Of a stretch of DNA of 64,000 bases, positions 21,906 to 35,156 are shown one piece after another (positions within the stretch are counted from its first letter, which is position 1; each line of letters starts with the position of its first letter). Source of the DNA: Hybos culiciformis (lineage: Eukaryota; Arthropoda; Insecta; Diptera; Hybotidae); NCBI GenBank assembly GCA_964007475.1, contig OZ023274.1, positions 79,929,303 through 79,993,302 of the forward strand, given 5' to 3'. The notes beneath the pieces were generated by a model, which was not told where the DNA came from, did no database searches, and saw only the letters and a program-made list of their open reading frames with translations. Position numbers and translations under genes: made by a program.

Positions 21906-21985
21906 TTGCTATATATGGAATGATGTTTTTTGTTGAGAAATACTGTCGTATTTCGGAACAAAAAACATCATTCGATATATAGCAA
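21906..21985 (+). other. 80-nt near-perfect hairpin (microRNA-precursor-like or tiny MITE)
   Basis: Positions 21906-21943 pair with 21948-21985 around the 4-base loop TGTC. 35 of 38 pairs are Watson-Crick; the exceptions are 21917/21974 and the two adjacent pairs 21935/21956 and 21936/21955. The left arm begins TTGCTATATATGGAATGATG and the right arm ends ATATATAGCAA. Pairing stops on both sides, so the structure is compact and has the length of a pre-miRNA. It lies in the BTB intron, 260 bases after the donor, in sense orientation or the reverse. Against a microRNA, the duplex is almost too perfect and has few bulges, as young MITEs do. No annotated family is recognised. Confidence 0.6.
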
Positions 21986-22982
21986 TCACTTTAAATTTGT
22001 TACGGTACTTATAATTTATGTCGCATTTATTGTCGCAACACCTATTATTTTACACAACGACATTACTTTGAAAATTATTTTAATGAAAATAATTGGACTG
22101 CTACAAGTTCAATATCAGTTTTTATAAGAAAGTTAAAAGTTTGTATTATGTATAATAAAATTTTCTACTCGCTGCTTCATTCCAGTCATTTCGGGAGTTC
22201 ATTTTCTAAAAACTTTTGTCTCTTGTAGTATTTATTGTATTAGTCAGACCTGAATCAAATTATTTTCTTTTCTCTTAGTTATTATTTAAATTATTATTTT
22301 GGTTTTTTTTATAAATTATTGTAGACATTTGAATTTAATAAAGGGTTTTTCAATGAACGATTTATGAGATGGACTTAATAAAGCCTTTACAGCCAAATCC
22401 TTACTTGTCGATAAGCCAAATTGTTGTGAACGTCGAATTATTATTTTTTCTTTTCCTAACTATTGTGTTTAATGGTTATATCTTATACATAATTTAAGTG
22501 ATCGATTAGATACCGTGGCTCTTTAATTTTTTACCTTAAATATCAATGTTATGTAAATGCGTTATGTTGTAGCCTTTGATGAATATTCAATTATTTGAAC
22601 GCGTGCAGCATTGAATTCACGGAAGTGAATAAATTTATTGCATTGTAGTTACACTTATAGAGTACCTCTAATTGCTTTATTTTGGGCCTTTTGGAGTCTA
22701 TTTATGTGTGAATAGAGTGTTATTAAAGAGTATTCTCAAAATGCGGTTTTATTATATATATTTATAAACATTTTAGTGTTTATTTTCTTTTTTTTCCATC
22801 TTTTTACAAATTTTTATAAATAAAAAGAAAAACAAAATATTATCAATATAGAAGAGTTTTAATTTTTAAACTCTTTTCTTTCTTGAGTTTAAAAATTTTC
22901 TGAAATTTTTTCAAGCTAATATTTATCGAAATACTGTTTGGTTGGGTTATCTAACTATTAAAAATAATGATAGAATACAAAA

Positions 22983-23028
22983 AAGTTGAATGTTTATTCA
23001 ACTTGAGTTGGCCACCTCAAAATTTACT
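22983..23028 (+). repeat. Dispersed repeat copy A
   Basis: AAGTTGAATGTTTATTCAAC followed by TTGAGTTGGCCACCTCAAAATTT resembles, in inverted orientation, the sequence at 30077-30126. There are several substitutions and a short gap. Confidence 0.45.
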
Positions 23029-23330
23029 CAACTAATATTTTTTTCAACAAGAATTCAATCCTTTGTTAAAAACACCCATTTATTTGATATTTTGTTACTG
23101 CAATGGCTAGAAGTTGATATACAAGTTGAGCAGTGTGTAGTATAATGTTGAATGACGTTAAAGGGAAGTTTTGTAGTGAAGCAACACCGACATCAATTTC
23201 AAGTTCTCTAGAAAAAAAAAACAATACATTCGAAGCATCTCATAGGCATAAAAAAAACACAACCCATAAAAACAAAGTTTTTGATATAAAACCTTCATAT
23301 GCGAGGCAATTGATATGAAGTTCATATAAA

Positions 23331-23353
23331 GGTGTGTGTGTGTGAGTGTGTGA
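23331..23353. repeat. (GT)n microsatellite, interrupted
   Basis: GTGTGTGTGTGTGAGTGTGTG, with one GA interruption. Confidence 0.85.
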
Positions 23354-26300
23354 TGCCAAAGTGCATTGTCATCGACGACAAAGCGATGTGCAAAATTTCA
23401 GCTCGATTGGATACCGGGAAGTGGGTCAATTTTGACTTTCTAAGTTTGTGGAAACGGAGTGAAGTTAATATAAAGGATTTAATAATCATAAAAAATATAC
23501 GAAAATATATGAAAATAGTATTAAAAAAAACATAATTTAATTATTAAATTCAATTTATTAAAATTAATGTTAATTTTTAAGAAAAAAAATCGATTGCATT
23601 GATTTTTTTTTGGGGCTTAAAAGTGCCTAGATATTTATGTCGGTCGATGATGAGGAGTGAAACTTTCCACATGTAAACTTAAGAAAATAAGAATTAAATT
23701 TTTTAAAACACAATAAAACACAAGAAGAATAATTTATACATATACATATTATAAAAAATTATCTTTAAAAAGCTAACTGAAATTAAGAATGTGCAGACGA
23801 AATTCGAAATTTTAATATTGCAGATTCTACAAAGAAAAAAAGCAAAAAAAAAAATAAAAACTGATTTAAGATACTCTGTCTGTAGATATTTTTGTATCTA
23901 TCTATCCTCTTTTTTTTTTTTGTTTTTTTGTTATTATAAAATAACATAAATCTTGTTGGAATCATATGATTGTACAGCGGTTTTTATTTTGATTTTTTTT
24001 TTATCCAAAATTCGTATGTTTCCCCGCAGAAAGAGGGGGGAGGATGATGTTAATAATTTATAAAAAAAAAAAAATGTACCGGCATTTCTTATTGTTTTTG
24101 TTTACATAAGTTGCATTAAAATTTTTTTCTTCGTCCCCCTTTGGTTGGTAAAAAAAAAAAGCATGAACATATTTTTTCCCTGTATTGGTGTCTCATTTTT
24201 ATTTTTTCCAACACAATTAATTTTTTTTTTGGTTTCTTTGAAGTTTTTTTTTATGTTTTTTATTTTAATGTATTGAAGAGGTTGATGCGAGTTTTTTTTT
24301 GTTATTTTTTTTTTTTTTAGATTAAAAAAGAAAAACTTTGTAATTACACTTGTGTATTGGTTCATCACCCCCTCAAGTTCATTTGCGCCCTTTTCTTATG
24401 AAGTGGCAAAGGTTCTCATTCCATTTAAATTTGTATTTTTCTTTTTTTTTTAATAATGAAACGTCTGATTTCTTGGGACACTTTGTATTGTTTTACGCTA
24501 AAGTGGTCTGAGAAATAAAAAAAAAAAAAAAAAAAAAATTGAAGGAAAAAAAAAATAAACATAAATATTTTTTCCATTATGATTGTAATTGTGATATTTT
24601 TTCATTTTAAATTGGATTTTTTCTTTTATATGGCTTCGATATTCGACTATATGTACATATACTAATTTGTATTCGAAGTGTAAACCATAATTTTTAAATT
24701 AAAAAAAAAAAAAAAAAAAGAAAGAAAGAACGTAAAGTACCTGAATTTATAGATGGCATATAAAATAGTAGAGTATCTATACTTACAAACATATGAAATA
24801 TACATGTATCTGATAGTATTACATATATCAGACCAGAACATTTTTCCTTAGATATAAGTTCATAGGTAGGTAGGTTCCTATCTTTTACTTAAAAAATTAG
24901 GAAATATTTAAAATATTTTCATTTTTTTATATATAATTTTTTTTTTAGATTATTCCTGGGACAAAAATGATATAATTTAGATAAAGTTATAGGTATACCT
25001 AAGATTAATACAATATATCTACATGTATTTGGAAAACTCTTAAAACCATTAAAAATTATCCTTCTATCAGTTGAGAATGATTGATTACGAGAAGGAAGAA
25101 GTTTCGAATATAAATCATGGAAAAAGTTTAAAATTTCCTGAATTAGGAATTTTCAAATTAGCTTTTAGTTACATTTATTTCGGATGTCTGTAATTAATTT
25201 GTAATATGGAGGAAGTTATTTTCATTTCTTTTATCTTAAACTTAGACTAATTTTTTCCTCTTTTTTTTGTGTATACATAGGTACCTAACCATTATTATTG
25301 AATCAACGACAATTTATTAGTCATAAATAAAAATTTTATTTTAATAAAAACAAAGATCTTATTCAGGTTGTTGTGCGGTCTTTGATCAGTATTGAACTTA
25401 ATATTTAAAAAAAAAAAAAAATACTTGCACACATATAAACTATTTTTGAATACAATCACTTGGTAAGATATGCCAATGAAAATTTTATAATAATTAATAT
25501 TATAAGTTTACTTACTAAATGTTGTTTCATGTGAATTATTTGTGTTTAGGTAATAAAGTAATATCTAAAAAAAAACCAGAAAACTAGTTGAGGATATTAA
25601 ATTAAGTGATTAGCTTAAATTTAAAAATGTTTGCAATTAAAACTTTCGAATAAGTTGTATGATAAACATCTGTATACAGAATGTATCATCTGCATGTACA
25701 TTATGAATATTTTTGTCTGAATTTGAGTAGATACTAATCGATTTCATGAATTGTACTAAACTCATATTTATTATATCGCTCAACAAACCAATATTTATAA
25801 GTATTTAATCATTTGAAAATAAAACAAATGATATTCCTACAAAAATACATAAATATTTATTAAATCTTCATTAAAAATGAGATTCGATCAACTAGAAATA
25901 TGTACATAGGTACATAGGTAAAACATAAATATAAATAATGTTCTTTATTTGGCACAAAATGATAAGAAAAAAACCCCCAAAATCTAAAATCTACTTACAT
26001 TTTTCATTGAAATAATTGTGATACCTAATGATAATGATTGATTCAATATTTGTATTTTTTTGTAATTTTTGTAATTTTAAGCAAATTTACGTTTTTAGGC
26101 TCTTCTGGAGGTTCTTAAGAACATTCGTAAAATGTAATAACTAAATGTAGATATTGTATGTAGGTATAGTAAAATTTAATGTAGGTTTGTATCTAATTTT
26201 CAGGAACTTTATTTTATTACATAATATGTATTTATTTTTACTACGTCTATCATTTACGCAAATATTGGTTTTTTAAAAATAAAATAAATGATTTCCGAAA

Positions 26301-29300
26301 TTAAAATACTTAACTATTACACTTACCTTCTATTATTATTATTAGAACAATTTTTTAAGAAAATATTTTCAGTGCACAGTTTTGCAAACATAACAATTTT
26401 ATAAAAATATTATTATCCATAAAAAATTTCATGAATGAAGATGTTTTTAAAAAAAAAAAGGATAACATGAAAGTGAAGTTTTTTGTTATTTTTTAAAGTG
26501 AACTGTGCATGTAAAATTGTAAACTATAAGCACTCTGGCATAAATAAATTGTAGAAAATTGAAATTCACTTTTACTTTCGAATTTCACCACATATTTTTT
26601 TGGTTGTTTTTCTATTCAAATATTAGAAATAAATTTAGAAGGAATTTTATTAGTTTTCAGCTCTCAGTGATAATTTTAATTTGTAGGAACAATTTTTATT
26701 TATAGCTACAAGATACCAACTGAGTAAGTATATATGTTTCCAAGTAGTATAAAAATAAGTCGATTTCAATTGCTAACAAAATATTGACCTATCATAATAG
26801 TTGACAATTTATTTGAAAATAAATATACATATATCCAATTTTTTTTTTTTTTTTACATAATAACATTACTTTTTTTTTACATAATAATGACATTTTTAAT
26901 AATGTATTGTACATGTATAATGTAAAAGAAATAACGGGCCAATAATAGGATCGTTTAAGCCTAGATTCTGTCAGAATCTTCATAATATTTAAATAATAAA
27001 ATATAAATACGAATTGATAACAACAAAAAAGTCTCATAATAAGATTGGGCAAGAGACATTTCCTGCTAAAACCTTGTGAAAACAGCAAGATAATATGTAC
27101 GTTCTCCTAGTATTCAAATTGGGGAGAAAAGTGATAGTTTTATTGATACTACTCTACTACTCTTCAGATATTAAGCAATACGAAATACGTGTTTTTTTTT
27201 TTATAACAGTGACGCAAATCGTAGATAACAACCCTTATTTTTTTGTGTATATGTAGTCTATATGCAAAATAAATATTTAATTAATAAATGAGAACAAAAT
27301 TATTATTTTTTGTGCTTTAGACCTCTATAATTCAATTGCAAAATCACACAAAATGTACACTTTTTCTTAGAATTATTAGAATCAATCATGTATTGAGCTA
27401 TGGCTTTACGACCCTGCCCTGAATCTAGTTATTTTTAATTTTGTGCGAACTAAAAGTAATCTTAAAGATACTGTTGTACCATATTAGTATTATATATTAA
27501 GGTGTATATATACTTCTAATAATGCACCAAATACATACTGTCAAAAACTTATTAGTTTTATAGTACCTAGAGTGTATTAGGTATTATTTTACAAATTATT
27601 ATTAAATTTAATATACTTGTCATGAATAGAATTACGAAAAAACAAAAAAAAAGAAGATACTAACTTCATTGTCATTGTCTAATAATAATCTGACAATTTT
27701 TTTTTTTCCTTAAAGAGTAATAATAAGCTATATTGAGTGTTTGTCAAAAAAGAAGTGTAATAAAAGTTTATTTATTTACATTTTACATATAAAAATTATT
27801 ATTATTTTTTTGTTACTTAAACCGTCCATACTACACGTCGTCGTCGTCATCGTATATTTAATGTTTTGTATGTAAGAAAAAAAATATATTTTTTTTTATA
27901 CATATATATACATGTTTATATAATATATTTATTTCCTTCCAAAACAAAAGAAAAATTACTCTTCAAAAAAAAAAAAAAAAAAATAGCAGAAATGTTTATG
28001 AGAGTGAACTTTGCTTAATTCTTTTCCATACTCCTTAAAAAAAAAAAATTTGTATAATATATATCATATATATATATAAATATAATAATAACATAATAAT
28101 AAAAAAAAAAGAAAAAAAAATTAAGAAAAAAAATTATAAAAACATTTTTTTTTTATTTTTTTATTCCTCCTCGTTGAAGAAACAACCACCACTTTATTGG
28201 GGTTTTTGGAGCGCAGCAGCACCCAAAAAAAAAATGTATTAAAAAAAAAAATACCATACCAGTAAAAAAAAAAAGAAAAAAATTAAACCACCACCATTTA
28301 ATACCATCACATATTATTACAATTTTTTTTTTCCATTCTTTCCAGCCATCAGCAATTTATCACTTTTACAAACATCAACAAGAACTTAGAGCCAGCAGAA
28401 AAAAAAAAATTCCTTTAGTATTTTTTTTTATTTTTTTTATTATATTTCTGCTGATATATAAATTTTTTTTCTTCTTTGGAAAAAAAAAAAATGTACAAAA
28501 AAAAAAATTTATATTTTTTTTTTTCGTGCTTCTTTAGTTTTACTGTTTAGTGATTACAGTACAGTCGTGTGATTTTGTTGTGCTCCCTCCTAACAAAAAA
28601 AAAATAGTTGAAAAAAAAAACCAAACAAACAATCTTCAAGATACAAAAAATTGAAAATCATAAACTTCCACAGAATTATTATTGAAAAAAAAAAAAAACA
28701 AAACAAAAAAGCAACTAAAAACCAAAAGTTTCGTTTAATTTGTTTTTTTTTGAATTTTTTTTTAAAATTCAATAATATTTTGTTATTATTTCATAAAAAT
28801 TCCATAAGTGTCAAAAACAACAAAATAAAATTAAATGAGCAATAAAAAACATTAATTTTTCTAAAATAAAATTCAAAAAAATAAACTTTAATTAAAAAAA
28901 AAAAAAAAAAAAAATTGAAATAAAACAAAAAAAGATACAAATTTATTTTACAAATCAATCAAAATTGAAGAAAAGAGTAAAAAAAAAGAAAAAAAAACAA
29001 ATAATTTTTGCAAATTAAAAAATTTTTACCACAAAAAGTTCATTGTGCTTTTTTTTTTGTTTTTTTTTTTTTTTTTGTTTTTGGTATGAATGAAAAAGTT
29101 TAAATATTTCTGACGGTTATAATTTTTTTTCTGGTAATGGTTAAATTTCCGGTTCCTTTTTAGTACTTTGAAAAAAAAAAAAAAAACAAAAAAGAAAAAC
29201 ATCATTTCCGGTCAAAATTTATATAAAATTGAGACTTTGTACACATAATAATTTCTTTTCTTTTTTCTTTTCTTCTAATTTTGACAAAAAATGCAATAAA

Positions 29301-30076
29301 TTTGTTTTTCTTTTTTATATGTTTTTTTGGAACATAGTTATTTTTTTTTTGAATTTTCAAGGTGAATTCAGCAGTTACATATTTTTTGTTTATAAAATAA
29401 AAAATTAGTTGGAAAAACTTTAAAAAGAAAATTTTGAGTTTTTTTTTTGATGAATGATTTTTTTTTGTAAATTGCAGAAAAATAAAAAATAGAAAAATTG
29501 ACGCACGTTATTTATTATTTTTTTTGGTTTAGATTTTTTTTTTATTATTATTGCACGCAATTATTGAATTTGGATTACATATTTTATTTGGTTTCTTATG
29601 GCGAAAGTTTTGTTACGTTCAAATTAGGTTGATTGACTAGAGTGGGTTTCACAAAAATAAATTCATAAATAATTAAAATTAAAAAATATAATGTTAGAAA
29701 AATAAATATTTTGAATTTGTTTTTTAAAGCCTGCGATGAGGCCCAAAATTATCGTCAGCATTAGATACTTTTGAATAGTTTTTTTTTTTTAGTTACCTCT
29801 GGCTTCAGTAGTTTTAAATGTCAAAGAGTTTCAGGTTCGTTCTGTTAAAAAAACAATAATTGCAAGATTCATACGATAACTAAATATTTAGACGAGTGAA
29901 GATTTTAGTTATTCGCTACTGACGCACAAAAAACTAAATTGAAAAGTTTCTCTTTAATATTATATTACACACTTCTCAATTTGTAGCCATTCCCACAAAA
30001 TATTAAAATTAAAGGAATGATATTTTTCAACCAGTTTAAAGGAATCGTTGAAATACACTATCAACAACACTACAGA

Positions 30077-30126
30077 TGAATAAATTTCAAGTTGTCCAAC
30101 TCAAGTGGCATTTAAACATTCAACTG
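30077..30126 (-). repeat. Dispersed repeat copy B (inverted relative to copy A)
   Basis: On the - strand it reads CAGTTGAATGTTTAAATGCC then ACTTGAGTTGGACAACTTGAAATTT, alignable to 22983-23028. The two copies are 7 kb apart in one intron. Confidence 0.45.
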
Positions 30127-33100
30127 TTTGTCAGTATCATGATGCTTATAAACATTACCTACCATTTAGTTTTATCATGATGCTTTTAGTGTGAACTGTG
30201 GATCTTAGTTAATATCTTTATTTTGATGATTAGCATAATAAAATCGTACACTGGAAGTTTTTGTTTTTTTTTTGCTTATGATGCCAATTTTTTGTTTTTT
30301 TCTTTTACAAGATCGTTTAGAAAAACTAAATTGAATAAAAAATTCAGTCAAAACAAAGAGAAGAGAGAATTTGTAAACTAAGCAAATTCTTGAAATTTTG
30401 AATTTAACTAAATTAAAAAAAAAAAATAGAAACAAATTTGTTGCTAAATAAATTAAAACATAGAAATAATTTGTAATAAACTTTAAAATTTAAAATAAAA
30501 ATAAACATTAAAAATTATTTTTTAAATTGATTAATGAAAAAGGATATTTATTGACGAGAATAACTTGTAAAAAAAAACCTAAAAAATAAAATATAGGTAC
30601 AATTGGATTATTTTTGAAATTATTACGAGGTATGTTCAAAATATTAATTACAAAATAGAAACAACATTGCATTAAGCTTATTGATCATTATTTTTTTAAT
30701 TAACATTTTAAGTGTAGTATGCCAAAGATAAAGCATCGAATTTTCTTTCTTTGAAGCATTTATTTTATTTTGAATGGTATTAAGTAGTTCGTAATGGTAT
30801 TAAATAGTTATTTTGACAATTTATAATTTAATAAATAAATGAGCCAGATATTTAATTGTCATTCAAAGTTATTATTTACTTTCATTGCATATTGCAACCG
30901 GGACTTCAATTATTTTTTTTTATAATAATAAGTCTCTGTTGTATGTTGTTTTGATTATGATACTGTTGTGGGGCATTTTAATTCTAAACGCAACAATAAT
31001 AGTATTTATTTTTACACCTCTTTACATTTCGAACTACCCAAACTTCAATGAGCAAAAGGGAACAAAAACTAAAAATAAATTATTTAATTCATAAAAAAAA
31101 GGAAAAAAAAAAAATCAATTTGTTTTAACAATGATTATTTTCATATATTGGGTCCTGTTGGCCTCTTTTTTTTCTCAATATTTTCAACTATAATAATACG
31201 ATTTCGTTTTTTTTGGAACACATAAAAAATACATAAAAATCAAAATGAAAAAAAAAAAGAAACTTAATTCATTATAATTTATTCTCGAAAAGTTTCAATT
31301 TTTTTTCGTCTTCCACAAAAATAAATTTTATTAAAAACTTTATCCTCATAATATCTTCAATAAAATAAAATTATTTATTCTTAAGATACATGTATCTTCT
31401 TTTTTCGTTTTTAGTATTCTTTTAACCGCAAAAAATTATTGAAATTAGTTTATATACGAAAAATAAAAAAAAAATTTATGTTTTTTTTTTTTTGCTGGTA
31501 AGATTTTTGATTTTTGTTTGGTTTTTGGTAATATGTATTAATCTCCCTGAAAATTTGGAAAAAAAAAATTTATAGTGTGCTTGGTTGAATTTTTTTTGGT
31601 TTTTGGAGGGAATACCATATTCTGATAATTTTATATACAAAAAAAAAAAAATAAAGCGAATTAAAGTAATTCTCAAAACATTATGTAAAAGATTTAAATT
31701 AGAAAAAGTAATGAAATTCATTTATTTTTTGTATGGAATTAAAAAATAAAAAAAAAATTCAGTGCTTTTATAAATTGGGCACGCAATTCTTCGCATACAA
31801 GCTTATTCTGAAATTACACACAGAGATGTATGTAGGTATATATATTTTTATGAGTCTGCTGGATATGTGAGATTGTTAATTTTAATTTTTATTTCTAAAA
31901 ACATAAGTATACAATGTAAGTATTAAACATAGATACTGGATTGATAATGTTTAAATAAAATGTTTGTTTTAATTACTTTTTTTTTTATTTTTGGAAGTGA
32001 GAGAAAATTTTTTTTATTAATTTCACCCTCACAACAATGCGTTCGTTATTCTATTAACATCTTTTAAGATTGGGTTAATCCTTTTGATATATTTATTTTG
32101 TATTATTTTGAAAGCTGTATATAATATATAAATATCCTAATCTCATATAAATTATGGTTTTTAAAGGAGTTGTCTAGCAAAAGCTTGATCCTAATGGTAT
32201 TATGTGTATTTTATAATGAAAAATCTTTCAGTATTTTAATTTTTTCACTTCATGAATCATATTATCTGAAATATGTACAAGATTTTAATTAAGAGCATTT
32301 GTGCCAAAATAACCTCAAATTCACTAAAAGGGAATCAATTATATATCGTGTAAAAGAGAAAATTAAAGTTTGAAACTTTCGGATTGTCCTCAGAAAAAAT
32401 CGATTTTAATATTTTTTATCACATTTATAATTGAAAACTATCTTTTTTGCAACCAAAATTCAAAATAGAATTCATTTTTCTGAATTAGTATAAAAGCTAG
32501 AGATCTGAGGATTATTTAAAATTAAACGTTGAAATATAACCTGTGGCTTGTGAGAGTTTGTTTTTTTAATTAATTCAAGTTTTTCCTTAAAATTGTATTA
32601 TTTTTATCTCGATACGATTTTTTTTATTGTTGCTACAGCTGCCGTAAGTTTATTGAAACAAACATATTTTGTATGTGTCATCATACACTTTGAGTGCTGC
32701 CATGCCATCTGTTATGATGAAAATTGTTATTTTTCTGTAGTCTGTAACTCTTGAGTAAATTCTAAATAAATCTTCGCTTTCTGACTAATATAAGATAAAT
32801 TGAGATAAATATGATTAGTCAAAACAATCTTAAAATTTTCATATTCGTTTCACGACATACAATAATATTTTTTTACTTTTAAATGATAAGTATGATTATT
32901 TTTAAATTTTCGTAAGCAGTGATATTTTATAATTGGAAGTCGAAAACATTAAAACTAAATATTCCAATACGAATATTTTGAGTAAAAAACATTAGAAATT
33001 AAACATTATGTATTTAAGTATGTATATGTAAATACTGTTTTTTTTTTTAATGTATTACAAAAATATAAATATACACAATATAAATATGATCACATAATGT

Positions 33101-35123
33101 GCTAGAAATAAATAGTCTTATGCCTTACTATTTTGCCATATAATGTCAAATATTAAACTGAGTAAAGCTATAATTTATTCACGCATAACTCTCAAAAAAG
33201 ACGACAGTATTCTTATCTTAAAGGACATTTATCTTTTCTCAATACCAAAAAATATAGTCATTTGTAAATATTTAGATATAAGTTACACTGATATTTATGT
33301 AGAAATTTATGTTTGATATTATTTATGTGTAGCTAAATATCAAAACATGTCGTTGATTTTTAATATTTCTTTGGGAAAAAAAAGTTTGGGTATAGTTTAT
33401 TTAGCATCGACGACGGTAATGTTTAAAAATATTTTTTTCAATTAATGATTTTTAAGCAGGTACTTTTGTATTAAAAAAATAATTTAAGCTTTCTTGAAGC
33501 TTCTACGCAAAAAACCACATAATGTCTACGAACGTTATGTAAATTTTAATATTACATATCGTCTAACAAAAATAAGACATAATGTCTAAGAATTTGTTAC
33601 TCTCAAACGACATAACATCTATCAAAATAAAACGTCAGAAAGTGTACAGACCTTAAGTAGGAAGCGAAAAAATATATTTGTATGGTAGACATTATATCGT
33701 TTATTGGTAGATATTATTGTTGGTTCCCTATATTTTAACATAAATCCTCAGTTCTCTCATAATTCATATTTGTTTCATAACATGACATTATCTACAATAT
33801 AAATTAAAAATAATGTGCTTGTTTTTCACATAAGCAAGACATTTTATTTGTGTGGCTCTAATGTTTATCATTGGAACTTTTAATGTGATATTATGAAAAA
33901 AAAAATACTAAAATCAAATCAATGATATTATTTTTTTTTTCTTTCACAGTAACAAAATTTATTAATATATGATATCCTTTGAACGAAAAATATAATAATT
34001 TTTTTATTTTTTTCTCATTGAGACCGACCCCTCAAAAATATTTTTGCCGGAAAATTAAGTAATATAATAGGTTTTATAGAATTCATGAATCGGTGAATAG
34101 TTGTCGTTAAATTTTGAAACAATAATTGGACTGATTTATAATAATATTTATCGCGAAGTAAAATGTTATCGAATCTACTTTCAGTTTAATTTCTCATATT
34201 TGCCTCAAGTTTTTGAGTTAGTTTTTGGAAAACAGTAGAATTTTTCAGGCAAGGTTATTATTTTATTGGTTGAAATTTAAAATTTCGAAAAAAAAAGCTT
34301 GAAAAAAGAATTTATGTGGTTCCCAATTAAGAAATTTTTTACCCAACTCTCTCCATTAAAACTTCATGATTTTTCACGAAATATTTTTTTAAATTTAAAT
34401 TTTGTTTATGTATCGTTTCTTATTTTCCTATTTTAAAAGACATGATCTAGATTTTAGATTATTATTTTGATTTGTATATTTCTTTCCCATTCAGCTTTTC
34501 TTAATTTTTTCATTTACTAAGTATTTGAAAAATCAGTTGGTACAAGAAAATTTATCACAGTTTTGTATTTTATTATCACTGTTTTTGTTTTAAATACTGA
34601 TTTACGCACTATGTATTTTAGCAATGATGATGGCCAATTGTTTCTTTATACCATAATAATCAACAAAAAACTTCAAGGTAAAAGAAAAAAATTTTAAATT
34701 TAAACTAATCGAAAAATCTATTTAGATCTTCAAAACCCAATCGAATATTACATATTTCGACGTCAACTTTCACAACGTATTTTGATTTCATAATATGCAC
34801 AATTAACAACTCTATATTAGCAAATATTTGAAATGGATTCTCGTTGGAACTTTATGTCATTTATTTGAACCAATATTTGAGAAAAAATTTATTTTCCATC
34901 GTCGTACCAGTAATGTCATTTGAAAAGCAGTTGTAGATGATTTGAAGATTTTGAAATTTTTCGATGTAATGATGGAATTTTTTTTTATACATGTTATTAT
35001 TATTTCGCACTAAGTGTATAAATGCGATCGCATCTTCAATTGTTCATTGTGTTTTTTCAACATACTAAAGTATTGAATATACAAACTGAAAACAATGACT
35101 GTTGTTTGTTTAACATGTTAACG

Positions 35124-35156
35124 ACAATAATAATAATAATAAGAATAATAATAATC
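35124..35156. repeat. (AAT)n microsatellite, interrupted
   Basis: AATAATAATAATAATAAG followed by further AAT units. Confidence 0.85.

Noticed and set aside
32670..32760. A box C/D snoRNA near ATGATGA at 32716
   Set aside because: A C-box-like word and a short terminal stem are present, but there is no CTGA D box at the right distance.
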